This document shows, piece by piece, positions 1 through 11,562 of a DNA stretch of 64,000 nucleotides. Origin of the DNA: Anoplopoma fimbria (taxonomy: Eukaryota; Chordata; Actinopteri; Perciformes; Anoplopomatidae); NCBI RefSeq assembly GCF_027596085.1, contig NC_072453.1, forward strand, positions 6,319,448-6,383,447, written 5' to 3'. The first letter of the stretch is position 1, and the number at the start of each line of letters is the position of its first letter. The notes under the pieces were generated by a model. That model saw only the letters and a list, made by a program, of their open reading frames with translations. It was not told where the DNA came from and ran no database searches. The translations under genes were made by a program, and so were the position numbers.

Positions 1-2
1 GT

Positions 3-267
3 TCTTTAAAGGATTTCCAAAAACAGAGAGAAGAGATTGAGAGACTGCGTGCTCTCCTCACTCAACACAATATTCCCTTTGATTCAAAGCAAAGTAAGTG
101 AATTATAATCTAGATTGTGTTCCCTTCTTTAAGTTTTGTACAGAGTGTAATAACATTTTTGTGCAATATCATTGCTTTATGTTGCAGATGAAGCAAAAGG
201 AACAGTGGTTACGACGGCTATGAATCAACACCTACGGGGAGATAACGGGCTTATTGATCCGCAGTGA
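3..267 (+). CDS. 3' end of an unidentified coiled-coil protein gene (last two exons, partial)
   Basis: The exon at 3-93 reads open in one frame and ends at a good donor (AAA|GTAAGT). The next exon, 188-267, follows a TTGCAG acceptor and ends in TGA. The joined tail is about 56 residues. It starts with a charged amphipathic stretch (KDFQKQREEIERLRALL) with leucine/isoleucine spacing like the end of a leucine zipper or coiled coil. It then has HNIPFD and a polar tail ending DNGLIDPQ. The intron is only 94 bases, typical of a compact fish gene. I considered bZIP and bHLH-zip factors because of the zipper-like helix, but I do not recognise the family. The gene body lies left of the window. Coding status is well supported by phase and splice signals; identity is unknown. 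Confidence 0.7.
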
Positions 268-1306
268 AAACTCTCCCAGAGCAAGTCAACTCTCCATTTA
301 AAGCACCCGAGTGGATTTAAAGATTTTGTTGAACAATGAGAGTGACAGACACTCGCTGGGCAATATCAAATAGCAACAGCATTCAACAAGTGACACTAAG
401 AAAAATGGAACTCCTATAACACAAACTTGTCAGACTTCTGTAGATTTTTTCCCCCCTTCTTTTTAGGATTTACGAGACTCTGAATTGTCAGTCTTGTTAT
501 TGAATCAAATCCCATCATCATGCAACTTATTGAGAAATAAAATAAAAATAACATTTTGAGAGGCGGAAAAAGTTGAATGTGTATATATGTCTCATCAGGT
601 TTACAAACTTCACAAGAGAAAATCGGGTCCCTAAAAACTGTTGCAGGTGAAGATTTGTACTCTGTACTGCATTTGGTTGGTGCACTGAAAAACTGTATGT
701 CTTGCACCGGGGAGGAGACATCATCGCGTCCAACACTGTTAATAATTGTATTCTCTTTTATTGGAGTGGATGAAGTTATTCTGATCAGTGACTTCACATA
801 TTATGGGCTTTGACATGCACAAACATGTTTTGACTACACACATTCCTGAAACGTTTGACTCCAGCACTCTGTCAGCTTTCTGTTGCATCTTTGGGTGGAT
901 TTGCACTTCACTTCATCAGTCCTTAATGGTGAAACTGGACTCTGAATTATTTACATTTGGAGGTGGAAAAAGTAGCTACTGTGTAACTTGTAATAAAAAA
1001 AAATATTTGTAAGATTTCATACCATATAAAAATGATGACTGAATACTACAAGGAAACAATTCACTCACAAAATAGAGAAGAAAAAGTCACCTGGACACAT
1101 TGAAATAAAAAATAAATAATGAACGCAATACTGGTAATTTAATCAAAACACATCCTTTCCATAAAGGGCCAGTCCCAAAGCTACATATAATACAACATGT
1201 TTAAACCTTATCTATAATCAGGGTGATCATTAAGTCCACTGATAAACAAACGGGTTCCAGTCTTTTTTTCTAGTGGGCTTCATGTGTTTGTTTGATGGTG
1301 ATGGGT
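268..1306. other. 3' UTRs of two convergent genes
   Basis: No further exon is visible. AATAAA signals near 533-545 could end the + strand transcript. A TTTAAT at about 1137 (ATTAAA on the minus strand) could end c7orf50. Short open frames here (for example 577-813 and 414-797) lack splice context and family resemblance, and I treat them as chance. Confidence 0.5.
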
Positions 1307-4300
1307 TCAGGAGAGCAGCTGGATGATTTCTCTGGCTCTGTGCGCCCTCTGCTGGATATCTTTGTCCTCTGGTGCTTTGCCTGACTCTTCAACCAGGGCT
1401 AAGGCCTTCTGGACTGTGGTGTCTTTGGACCCTCCTTGAAGCCCTTCCAGATACTGGAGCAGCACGGAGAACTTCTCATCTGGAACCTGAGAGAGCGAGT
1501 ATTTTATATGATCATGTTGCTTGAATCCTGTATACAAGTTTACTTTACATATTATAGTGTATAAATAAAAAGTAAATTAATATCAGTAATGATTGTTAAT
1601 GAATAAGTTAGTATATTGTTCTTCTAAAGCAATTGTATTCCTTAAAGGGTAGCAAAAGAGCATATCTTTAAATGTATTTTCTGGAGAGTTCAAAAAGATG
1701 ACTTTACTGAAATAATCTTTTCATAGATTCAACTTTCTGTTCTTCAAAAGTGGCAACCATGCTATATTCACAAAATGCAAACAAACAAATGGCATTCTTA
1801 AAAACATGTCATTATACGTTATGAAGGGAGATTAGAGAGTATGTGCAACTCACACACACTAATGAAACAGGAAGACATCGCTCTGAGCTCATCACTTCCC
1901 CCAACTGTGAACCTCAACCGGTAAAAATTCCCCATCATCATCATCATCATCATCACTATCATCACACTGGTTAATTTTACCTTTTCAAATTCAAACATGT
2001 GCTGCAGTAACCACGTCTGCCTGGTCTTCTGGAACTTCCACTCTGTACGGTTTTCCGCCCAGCTGCAAAGACAAAACCGGTGCGAGTTGAATTACAAGAA
2101 AGGTGTTGATTTTTGATACCACAGTTTGTAGTCTGTGTTATTATACTTTGTTGCTTTATAACATCCACTGTATTTTGTTCTACCATATACATAACAAGTT
2201 TCATGACCCTGACCTTGAAGAGGGACTCCAGATATCTAGTGTTGCACTTAGACAACACAAGAGACAAATTAGAATAGAACAGTCAAAGCAGTAGAGGCCG
2301 AGACTTTTAGTCACTAATATGGGTAAAGCTCAAAACCACTGGATCATACACTTCCCACGATGCAACTTGACAAGATCTGTTCTGCCTGTGTGGTAAACAC
2401 TGCAATTTTTTAAAGTCAACGCCCCAAGTTTGCAACACACTTGCAACTTTCTGTTATGTTTTTTTGGTCTCACACCAAGGTGATATCATCAGGGTTATTT
2501 TTCTCTTTAGAAAAAAATCTTCATAGCCACAGAGAATATTTACCAAACATGTTTACAGGCTCGTGCTCCTTATGACTAGTAAACTGAGCTTTAGGTGTAA
2601 AATCTGTGGCATTCCCCATTAAGATATAATTTAAATAATTAACCACCACCGCCAACACCACAAACAACCCTCGCCACATTTACCAAACAGTTGAAGCAAC
2701 ACCTCTCTAAGACATGCTCAACATAAGCAATCAACATAACCAAAGTGCCATATATTTGGGGGGCTGTCCTAAATTGCATTACATTACTTTTCCTGATTAT
2801 GTGTAATTTTTCTGTTAAATGTTACTAAGGAAATAAGTCAGCCGTGGACAACAGGTTAAAATGTTTTGTGAACTATTTGTGGTATTCTGGATTCATATCA
2901 TGACTGAAAAGTAAATTTAAATATTGTGTATGTGCATTGTTTTTAGCCATCCAGTCCTTGCTCCCTGGTTAAGGTGACACAGACAATAGGGTGCTTTGGA
3001 CTGATGGTTTCTTATTTAAGAAGTGATGACATCATAGGCAGGAGGCCAACATGTTGATTGACCTGTCCTGTACTCACTAAGAGTGTCTCTTACCAGGTGA
3101 GGTAATCTAAGGCCTGCTGAGGTGCATTGGGTCCAGTTGCTTCGGCTTTCTGTACGGTCTCTCCCTCAGCTTTAATCCTCTTCTTCTCTTCCTTTTTAAG
3201 GATCTTCTTCATCTTCCTCTCCATAACCCGTTTCTCCTCGGGGCTCAAGTCCTCCTCTCCCTCCACCTCGTGCGTCTGTCAAACCAAAGCAAAACAAAGG
3301 CTCATGGGAGTTAACAACATTAACAGACCTTCCTTTTCATGTTCTGCGTTTGCATAAAACCACCATCAAACATCCCCTACTTGCGCTGAATGTGATGGAA
3401 GGATAAAAAAAAAATATTAGAACAACAATTTCAAGTTTGTGTACCGATCAGCCATTTTTCCGTATTTTACGCTTTTTGGGGTCAATGCGGAGATAATGCT
3501 AGATGCCTCCAATGTTTTCAATCTCGTTCATTTCTACAGTAAAATGTAAAATAAATGTAACCTTTGTTTGTGCAACAGGGGGAAGACTTGGATGCTAAAG
3601 CACCTTTTGAACTTTAACCACTTCCTGTGCTCTGCAGCTCATAGGGACGGTGTTTCCTGTATCTGCAGGTCAGCATCAGCCACATTTATACTGTGTTAAA
3701 TTTACTGTGGTCTGCAACATCCGTTCATAGTTGCATTTGAAGCACTCCCTTTTATTCGCAGCACACACTTGCACTGTTTAAAAACCATCGCCACTACCAC
3801 CACCTTTGCACAATCATACATTGAGTGAATTATGAATCTAAACAAAAATTGGATTTTAGTTTTTCTTTTTCACTTCACATGCTTGTAATTAAGTATGTAA
3901 ATCCCCATCTGTCTGTAGAATATATTGCATATTTTAAACTTCCTGGAAAGATAAATAAAGAATCAAATAAGAGCTTTTTTGCTTCAGTAGCCAGTAACCA
4001 CAGCGCAACTTAAATACTGCGTTCAACTCTCACAGGAAGTGAAACAAGGGACACAGTATGCTCAGATTAAACAGACTTCAGTCTGCACAGTGATGAAAAA
4101 AAAAAAGAGGGAGGGGAGGAAAATATTGGATCACATGACCAAAAGTCATTCTGAAAGTATGCTTGCGGGGCATTGCCCACAGAAGTTTAAAAAGTCCTTC
4201 ACACTGAGCGGCCGTGTCCATGCAACGAGCATCGTTTTTAGAGCTTTGAGTCGATCAGCAGCGTCGGGCTGGTGGATACAAAACAGAAGACGAGTGGGTG

Positions 4301-7300
4301 ACGAAAGCAAAAATGGTAAGTGGAAACATGTGTTTTCACTGAGCAGGCAGTTCCTCAAAAGGGGAGCAGACAAAGACTGTCCAACAGGAGCATGTGGTCG
4401 TAAAAAGTTAATAGAAAGAAAACATTTTTACTTAATCTAGTCAGCATTATATGCGAGTTATATGAGATTTATAATAATGACTTCCATTTAAGTTAAAAAT
4501 GTAGGATGTTAATGTACTGTATTGTGTAAGAGTATCTTCCTGTGGAAAACCCATTTAATGATTCGCAGGCTGAGTAATCGTAAACACTTTAAAATGTATC
4601 TTTAAAAGAACGCTGATCAAAGAGTTTAATACTCAAATGTGATGCTGCAGAGAACCGGATGTCATCAGTAGGTGTTTTCTCTTTTCATTTCCAGTCTAAT
4701 CACAGCGTGGACTTGGTCCCTACTGAAAGGAGCACCATGCCTCCATTTTCCAACAGTTCCACCGTCAAGGAGTACTTTACTTCAGCAAATAACTCTGTCA
4801 TTGACAGAATTGCAGCCAATGACATAACTTCCAGGGCAAACTATGTCTACAGTTTCTTTGCGGGGTTGGGCTTCATCGCAGGCTGCTTCCTGCTCTACAG
4901 CTACATCCAAACCTACAGAGCCAAGAGACGGCTGGCTTGGCTCGGCTCTCTGCTCTGGGCCTTTTGTGTCCTCCAGCTGCTGCTTCTGCTCCTCTCTCTC
5001 CACGCAGTGGTCTACAGACCTGATTACCTCAGTACCACAGGTTTGGGCTGTGCTGCTCTCTCCTTCACCATAAACACAACCTATCTGTGCAGCCTGTTGG
5101 TCTTAGTGCTCATGGCTTATGTCCTAACCATGGATCCGCCGTCCGACGCACTGCTGAGGAAGCCTCGGGTCTGTGCGGCTCTGGTGATCCTGACTTCACT
5201 CCTGATTTCTCTACTGCTGGCTGGGCTTCGTGGACCCAGAGGTAATCTGCAGGAAGAACGCAAGTGTTTCATGGATCCAGTCCATGCTGGGGTGTCGTAT
5301 GCAGCTGCTAGGTTGTGGCTGGCTTTTTTGATTCCCTACATCCTCCAACTGGGTCTTCTGATAGGCGGCTGCGTCCGGCAGTGGAAATCCAAAGGACGTT
5401 TCCTCTCCGGTTCCGAGGAGGGTCCTGTGTTCCTGACGGTCACTTTGGTCATCTTTTTCTGCCAGCTCTTCTACAGCGTGGCGCTGGTGAGAGGAGCGCA
5501 ACTAGAACTACCAGAGAGGGAGTGGCTGAGGGAACAAGCGTTTCTGAACGTGGCTGAGTTTGTACTGTTCTCAGGGAGCAGTGCCAGCCTCCTGCTCGTG
5601 CTGCTCATGCACAGGCCGTGTCCAGAGAGTCTGTGCAGGGTGTTTAGGCAGCTGAGGAACTGCTGTCGAAGCCCAGGGCGCACACAACCCAACAGGAACA
5701 TCATAGCTCCACACATCGAGATCACAGACACTCTGCAGGACATAGAGTCATAGAGGATTAAGACTCTCTCATAAGAGAGCAAAACTCTTCTGACGCATTG
5801 AAATTAAGACTTTTGAAATCTGATTCAAAACTAATTTTTAAAATGCTTTTAATGCTTCTTTTACACTTAAGTGACAATTTAAGGGTTTTTAAAAGTTATA
5901 TTCTCATTCTTAGTGTGTCTCCTGAGTATGTGTGCTTGCAAAACTGTTTTTGTTTCACAAAAAATATGTGTTTTGCTGTAACTTCTTCAGAATAGTGCAA
6001 CATTGACAGTTTTTATAGTCACTGTTGCAATGATAACTGTATATTGTTTGTATACATTAACTATGATTGAGACTATTAAACAAAGACTTGCTTGCTGTCA
6101 GTACAATATTATGTCTCTTGAACCTGCTCTTAGACAAACCTCTTTTCTCACAAAACTGACACCGTTTGCATAAACATGATCTGCACAAAAGCCCATTTAA
6201 GATGAAATGCCTGGAAAAAACTGAGCAAATCCCAGAATGACACATAGGAAACATTTAGTCAAGGAAAAGAAAAGTCAGTCAGAAGTTTAGGCCAACAGTG
6301 TCAATATTTTTCATGTAATTATTTTTAAAGATGTGAAAAGCGACAAAACAAGGCAGACATGTGATACTCTGAACTTTCCAACTTCTTTCAAGAAATTGAC
6401 GGGCACCAGTTCTAGGAATAAGTGACCTACATGGATCACATATTGCATCGGTGCCAAAACATGGCGGTACAAAGCCAGGGAGCAGTAGGAAAATGAATAC
6501 TGGATCTGGGTTGCATAAGATGTTGGATTCACAGTAAAAATCAAAGTAACAACACTTAAAGTCTAAGATCTAAATATGCTACTCCTCGCAGGAAAGTCAC
6601 AAAATCATCAAATGCAAAATGTGATACATTTCAGCTTCAATATGGGAAATTATCTACACTCTCAACAAAAAGAAAAAGGTTCTACTAAACACAACTATTT
6701 GTTTTAAAGAGTAAAGAAAAGAAATGATGAAGTGAGACGGTCCTTCATCTTGTTTTGTGTAAATAAACTGTTAGTCTGTCTCGGCTTAGAGTCCCCTGAC
6801 TCCCATATTTATATATTTTAACATTCTACAATCATAGTCGCGTTCACACTTCAGCGTCGAAAAGTTGGCTCTGTGTGCTATCTTGACATAAATATTTATA
6901 CAATAAATAATATAAAAATACATAGGGGGATATTCATTGTGACTATGCAATGCATTGCTAATAAACTGAAGAGAAGCTATGACGAAGATAATGTTTGTAT
7001 GTTTAGCTTAAAAGATACGATTTGTGTGTCTGTGTGTGTCTGTGCCTGCATTGTGTCGTTCGTCTCGCTGTGTGTCTGTGTTTGGTGGGTGGCACCACAA
7101 CACTTCTCTTGGTTTAATGTGACACCTGCTTTCAAAGTCACCACCATAAGGACAGGGAGGATTAGAAAGACGCAATGCAGTACAAGGAAACTCAGGTAAG
7201 TTTTTAGATAAATCACAAAATAATTTATATCAAAGTTACCCGACTTATATTGTCTTAAAGTTTTCAAACTAAAGTACCTGTATCTGTTTATTGTACCATT

Positions 7301-9873
7301 AATATGATCAGCAGTTGCTCAGTAGCAAAAAAACTATTAAGATTTTTTTAAGCCTTTCTGGGCATTTCAGGTCTGTATTACTTACATGATAGTAGAAAGA
7401 AAGCAAGGGGAGAGAGAAAATGGGAAAAACATGCAACAAAGCTCCCCGTTCAGACTGAAACCAGGGACGTTGCAGTTTATTGTTGCCGTCATAAAACCCT
7501 AGACTAGCAGGCGGCAACACTATTGCTATTTTGTACCATAAAAATAATGCATTTTCTCTTTGAATCATTCTCCCCAATCTTCACTCTGAAATGATTTTTA
7601 GAAATGCTGCACTTTTTAAAGAGAAACAGCAACAACAAAGTTATAAGACAATGATGAACTTTTTTTCCAAATGATGAACTATACAGTTTTGTAACTCATC
7701 TCGTATAATGACCTTGAATGGCATGGTGTATGATATTATGTAAGGGCAGTTTGGATCACTTACATATAAACAAGAAACATTAATTAATCCAAAAGTGATC
7801 ATTAACTAATAAACAGTATATTCAGTGTTGTAAAATTTACTGTCATTTAAGGATAATGTAAACGGATGATTTTGTTTCATAAAAGTCTATTCAGTCACAC
7901 TTAATTCAACTCTTGACTTACTACACTTCTCCTCTCTGTCCAGTTCAAAGAGTGGCCGTCACTACATAACCAAGAAGACGACACAGATTACACCACAGTC
8001 TCGACTGGGGCGAAAGCCTTGGAAAAGGGCTACTACTAACACCTGATCAGGTGTAATATGGACACGACCATGTGCCTGGACCACATAGTCTTCACTGCTC
8101 AGATAAACGACACAAAGGCAGTTGTCTCGGATTTTCTGCAGGCGGTTTCAGAGAGTGGTCAGCTTTATCTTATCAGCCTCTTTCTCTCCAGCCTCTACAT
8201 TATATTCCTGTTCCCTGTCGGCTTCCTCGGGAACATCCTCATCTTAGTGGTCAACCTGAACTACAAGGGGCACTTGACAGCCCCGGACCTCTACTTTGTG
8301 AACCTGGCCGTGGCTGACCTTGCCCTTGTGGGCGACTCTCTGATCGAGGTATTCAACCTGAGGCAGGGCTACTACGACAAGCCCGGCCTCTGCACCTTCA
8401 TGAACCTTTTCCAGAAGGTCAACATGTACAGCAGTGTCTTCTTCTTAACCTGGATGAGCTTGGACCGGTTCGTGGCACTGACCGGCTTCATGGGGCGCAG
8501 CATGCCGCATGCACGCCTCAGCTGCTGCCTTATCTGGGTGTCCTCCTCTTTGCTCACTGTGCTTCCTTTTGCTATAGCTCAAAGGCAGCACAGCGGAGAA
8601 CTCCACTTCTGCTTTGCAAACGTGACCCAGATTCAATGGCTGGAGGTGATGCTGGGCTTCTTGCTGCCTTTCTGCATTTTGGGTCTGTGCTACTGGAGAA
8701 TAGCGCAGGTGCTCCAGCAGAGTCACAGGGGCCAAGATGGCCAACAGCAAAAGCCTCGCAGGCAGAAAGCCCTGAGGATGATCTCAGCGGCTGTGGTAGT
8801 CTTCTTCCTCTGCTGGCTCCCAGAGAATGTGTTTGTAAGTTTTCACCTCCTAAGAGGTGACACAAACCGTGGCCAACTATGGCAGGACTACCCCCTAACA
8901 GGCCATGCTGTCAGGCTGGCGGCCTTTTCTAACAGCTGCCTGAACCCGCTCATCTACAGCTTCCTTGGGGAAACCTTCCAGGAAAAACTGAGGAGCAGAT
9001 GGGCCAACCTACATAGGTCAACCTCAAGAAAATCCATCTATGTACCAGCTGCAAGCACATGTGGCCATGCGAAATCCCCTCAAATTAATACCGCCTGCAT
9101 ACTGTAGGTCACACAGATAATAGATGACATGGTGTCTGTGCAATCAGTGTAAAGACATCGTTAACGGACAACGTAAAAGCAAGGACTCCAGCTGTTGTGG
9201 AAACGCTTGTGTTAAATCACTTATTTAAGATTTATGCTCACCATTTACTGGGAATTTTGACATTGTTTTCCACAGGCTACTTCAACTTGAATCAATTTCT
9301 GATGCCATCTGGAATGTAACATCAGACCATTTTTTGTCATGTAAATTAATATAGTAATATAAACTCAACTGTAAGAATACATTATCAACTCTCACTTGGT
9401 CTATAAAACATAACTTTTAGCTGCACTAAATTGTGTTTTTCATCACCTTAACCAGTTACCAGCACATGTTAAGATTTTTCTGTATGAAGCAACACAAATC
9501 AGCAGTCAGAGTTCACCTGAGTACTCGGAGAAACAGGAGGAAACGAAGGGAAATGGCTGACACACTTACCTTAGTTTGCTTTGTCTTCTTTGTTTTCTTC
9601 TGTTTTTTATCACTGGTTTTGATTGTCACATGAGGAATATCTACTGGTGCCTCCTGGATTAAATAAACAACAATTCTTTATTATTTTAAGCAATTTCATT
9701 TTGTGTTATCTGAAACAGAAACAGGTACGCTTAAGTTTTCTAATCACCTCAATCTCCATCTTTTTCTTTTTCTTTTTTATCTTGGTTTCCATCATTTCTT
9801 CCGCATGATCCATGACATTTGAAGTCAATTTCTTCCTTTTAGCCGGATCTGTCACAGATTTGTCTTTGGCCAT
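1307..9873 (-). CDS. c7orf50: C7orf50 homologue (cholesin family), five coding exons
   Basis: The coding exons, 5' to 3', are 9873-9748, 9653-9570, 3275-3094, 2062-1981 and 1486-1307. All junctions keep phase and give 217 residues. The first two exons are lysine-rich and basic (a run of K around residues 35-40, then [10 protein letters not shown]), suggesting nuclear or nucleolar targeting. Exon 3 has the acidic-then-basic helix [20 protein letters not shown]. Exon 4 has the family hallmark [16 protein letters not shown], and exon 5 has [15 protein letters not shown] and ends REIIQLLS. These match the human protein's [12 protein letters not shown] and LLAYLEGLQG blocks as I remember them. The human product has been reported as a secreted cholesterol-regulating factor (cholesin), but no signal peptide is visible here, so the function is uncertain. 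The 6.3-kb intron between exons 2 and 3 contains two receptor genes on the opposite strand. An upstream noncoding exon probably splices to the acceptor at 9887. Confidence 0.93.
4313..5753 (+). CDS. Divergent seven-transmembrane receptor-like protein (orphan), nested in c7orf50
   Basis: The open frame covers seven hydrophobic segments. They begin [66 protein letters not shown] and [11 protein letters not shown]. Cysteines at the start of TM3 (LGC) and in loop 2 (ERKCFMD) could form the usual rhodopsin-class disulfide. N-glycosylation sites (NHS, NSS, NNS) precede TM1. The cytoplasmic tail has a Cys pair (RNCCRS). There is no DRY after TM3 (it reads MAYVLTMD) and no NPxxY in TM7. A strong acceptor (CATTTCCAG) at 4694 means the open frame upstream of it is probably intron. 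An exon ending exactly in ATG (4313-4315, then GTAAGT) would splice in frame to 4695 and give 353 residues. The alternative is an internal ATG at 4737, giving 338. It does not read like the GPR146 I recall from the same human intron. It could be a very diverged relative or a separate orphan class. Confidence 0.75.
5754..8057 (+). other. Spacer between the nested receptors; possible gper1 leader exons
   Basis: No coding exon is seen. A short (TG)-rich patch lies near 7021-7080. A donor at 7196 (CTCAG|GTAAGT) and an acceptor at 7943 (CTGTCCAG) would fit a spliced noncoding leader for gper1. I infer this from consensus only. Confidence 0.35.
8058..9107 (+). CDS. gper1: G protein-coupled estrogen receptor 1
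   Basis: A single coding exon of 349 residues, close to the length of known fish GPER1. It is a class A receptor reported to bind estrogens and to signal through Gs/cAMP and EGFR transactivation at the plasma membrane and endomembranes. TM1 carries [11 protein letters not shown]2 [11 protein letters not shown] and then [11 protein letters not shown]3 carries [20 protein letters not shown]6 CWLPENVF and TM7 [16 protein letters not shown] (NPxxY intact). RRQKALRMI precedes TM6. The N-terminus has one glycosylation site (NDT). The TM3 arginine motif is DRF, where I recall DRY in human. The start at 8058 is the first in-frame ATG after the likely splice acceptor at 7943. It lies on the opposite strand inside the c7orf50 intron, a neighbourhood shared with mammals. 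The match is very strong across the whole length. Confidence 0.96.
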   Translation: MDTTMCLDHIVFTAQINDTKAVVSDFLQAVSESGQLYLISLFLSSLYIIFLFPVGFLGNILILVVNLNYKGHLTAPDLYFVNLAVADLALVGDSLIEVFNLRQGYYDKPGLCTFMNLFQKVNMYSSVFFLTWMSLDRFVALTGFMGRSMPHARLSCCLIWVSSSLLTVLPFAIAQRQHSGELHFCFANVTQIQWLEVMLGFLLPFCILGLCYWRIAQVLQQSHRGQDGQQQKPRRQKALRMISAAVVVFFLCWLPENVFVSFHLLRGDTNRGQLWQDYPLTGHAVRLAAFSNSCLNPLIYSFLGETFQEKLRSRWANLHRSTSRKSIYVPAASTCGHAKSPQINTACIL

Positions 9874-9886
9874 GATTTAACTTTTT

Positions 9887-10345
9887 CCTACAAAAGAAAC
9901 ATGAGCATGTAACTAAACAGCAGGAACACATAATAATAAATGGACAAACAATACGCCTTAGTGACTGAGGGCTTTTGCATACTTAATTTGCCGAGATAAA
10001 CATTTCATAACACTAAAACAGAGAAATTGAAGGACATTTTGAACTCATCTTCAACTGAATATGAATACTCAACGCATGTAAACAGTTTTTCACAGCCAAA
10101 AACATACGTCAGCTAGTTACTTTTCGACGGCCGCAACATAAAAACGTTATGTCCGATAAAACTTAATCGTGGACCAAACATGTATGAAATAACATTGCTA
10201 TTAAACTCATTTATACTTACTTGACCTGAGAAGTAAACGTGAAGAAAACTGAAAAGCACAGATCAAGCACGTGAACTCAACCAGGAAGTGATGTTGCAAA
10301 GGTGAATCGTGATTGGACGGATAACGCTCTCTGCTTTGTGATTGG
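9887..10345 (-). promoter_or_regulatory. c7orf50 5' leader and promoter region
   Basis: On the minus strand a donor at 10221 (GTCAA|GTAAGT) pairs with the acceptor at 9887 (TTTTGTAG), giving a noncoding first exon upstream of 10221. Two inverted CCAAT boxes (ATTGG on +) lie at 10312 and 10341. An Ets-like CAGGAAGTG is near 10282. There is no TATA. The arrangement fits a housekeeping promoter. Confidence 0.5.
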
Positions 10346-11161
10346 TCGTCGGATGTGACGTATGTGACTGCTTCTGTAGTTAACTACTGAAACCCTCAGC
10401 ATCTGTGGTATTTATATTATCACATATATATTATACTATGCAAAGAAATTAGCAAAAATGATGATGGTTCCGGATTGCTAGTGGTTCGGAAAATATATTT
10501 CTGCAAAATAAAAGCAATAATGTAGCATTAAAAAAAAAAGAGAGTATTATTAGTGTGAAAGCTTAAAGCCGCTGATACTAAGGACTTAATAGTTAATAAA
10601 GGGTCTAATGTACCCCTGAAGCCAAGACATGATATTAAATGTAGTGTAAAGGTTAATTATTGACTTTAGTAAAAGCATTTGGAAAAAAACAAAATTACTT
10701 ACAAGGTAATTTAAATCTAAGCATCTACATTCCAATGACACCTGGGCCAGCTCAATATACTGCTTAAGATCCTGTAGTATGATCCTAAGCTGCAGAAAAG
10801 CTACTGAATGGACTCTGAAGTAATAAAAATGAAAAAACGATATGATAATGTTATTCGAAATACATCAGATATAGACTGTTCTGGCAAAAAAAAAAAGTTT
10901 AATCCTCACATGTAAACAATTACAGTATAATAAAGCAGTAGTAAAATTAACTTTGACGAAACAGATACATAATGTGGATTGATTTTAGATATCACTATAG
11001 AGTTTGGTGGAACGGTTCTGACCAGCGTTGAGCAGAGGCACCGGACAGAATTTAAGGTTGCACAACGATGTGTTACATGACCTCAACAAGGTGTGTTTTA
11101 TAAGAAACCCTCCAGTTTATTTAACTAACGTCGTGTTTCCGAAGATGACCAGTTGTCCGAG
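10346..11161. other. Intergenic, c7orf50 to uqcc4
   Basis: AT-rich DNA between two divergent genes. I see no exon and no repeat I can name. The uqcc4 promoter should lie at its right end. Confidence 0.5.
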
Positions 11162-11530
11162 ATGTCTACAACAACAGGACGAGTTTTCACCGGTCTGATG
11201 CGAGCCTGTGTCCGTCGAGGGATATTTGTTCATAACGCTGCACCGACTGCTGGGTAAGTAGTGGATCAACATAAACCACGTTGACTCTGTAATAGTGCTG
11301 CTGTTCAATGACAATGTGTTATCTGCTCTGTTATATTCTGTAACCTACAGATAATATGGAATAAAGCTATGTTGTCATTGCCAATATTGTTTGTGTGTTC
11401 ACAAACGTTTCATAGCAGTAAGTTAGTCTATGAGCAAAATGTAGCTTCCGTTGTACCTAGAGAGAAGTCTTGCTATTAACCAAAGATTCTGACCACACAT
11501 ACAAATAATGTCACACATTTTATATATATA

Positions 11531-11562
<32 letters not shown>

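Noticed and set aside
4659..4694. Start MSSVGVF for the nested 7TM gene
   Set aside because: The sequence is a polypyrimidine tract ending in CAG, so it is almost certainly intron.
4737..5753. Calling the nested receptor gpr146 by position
   Set aside because: Synteny suggests it, but the transmembrane sequences do not resemble the GPR146 I recall, so no symbol was given.
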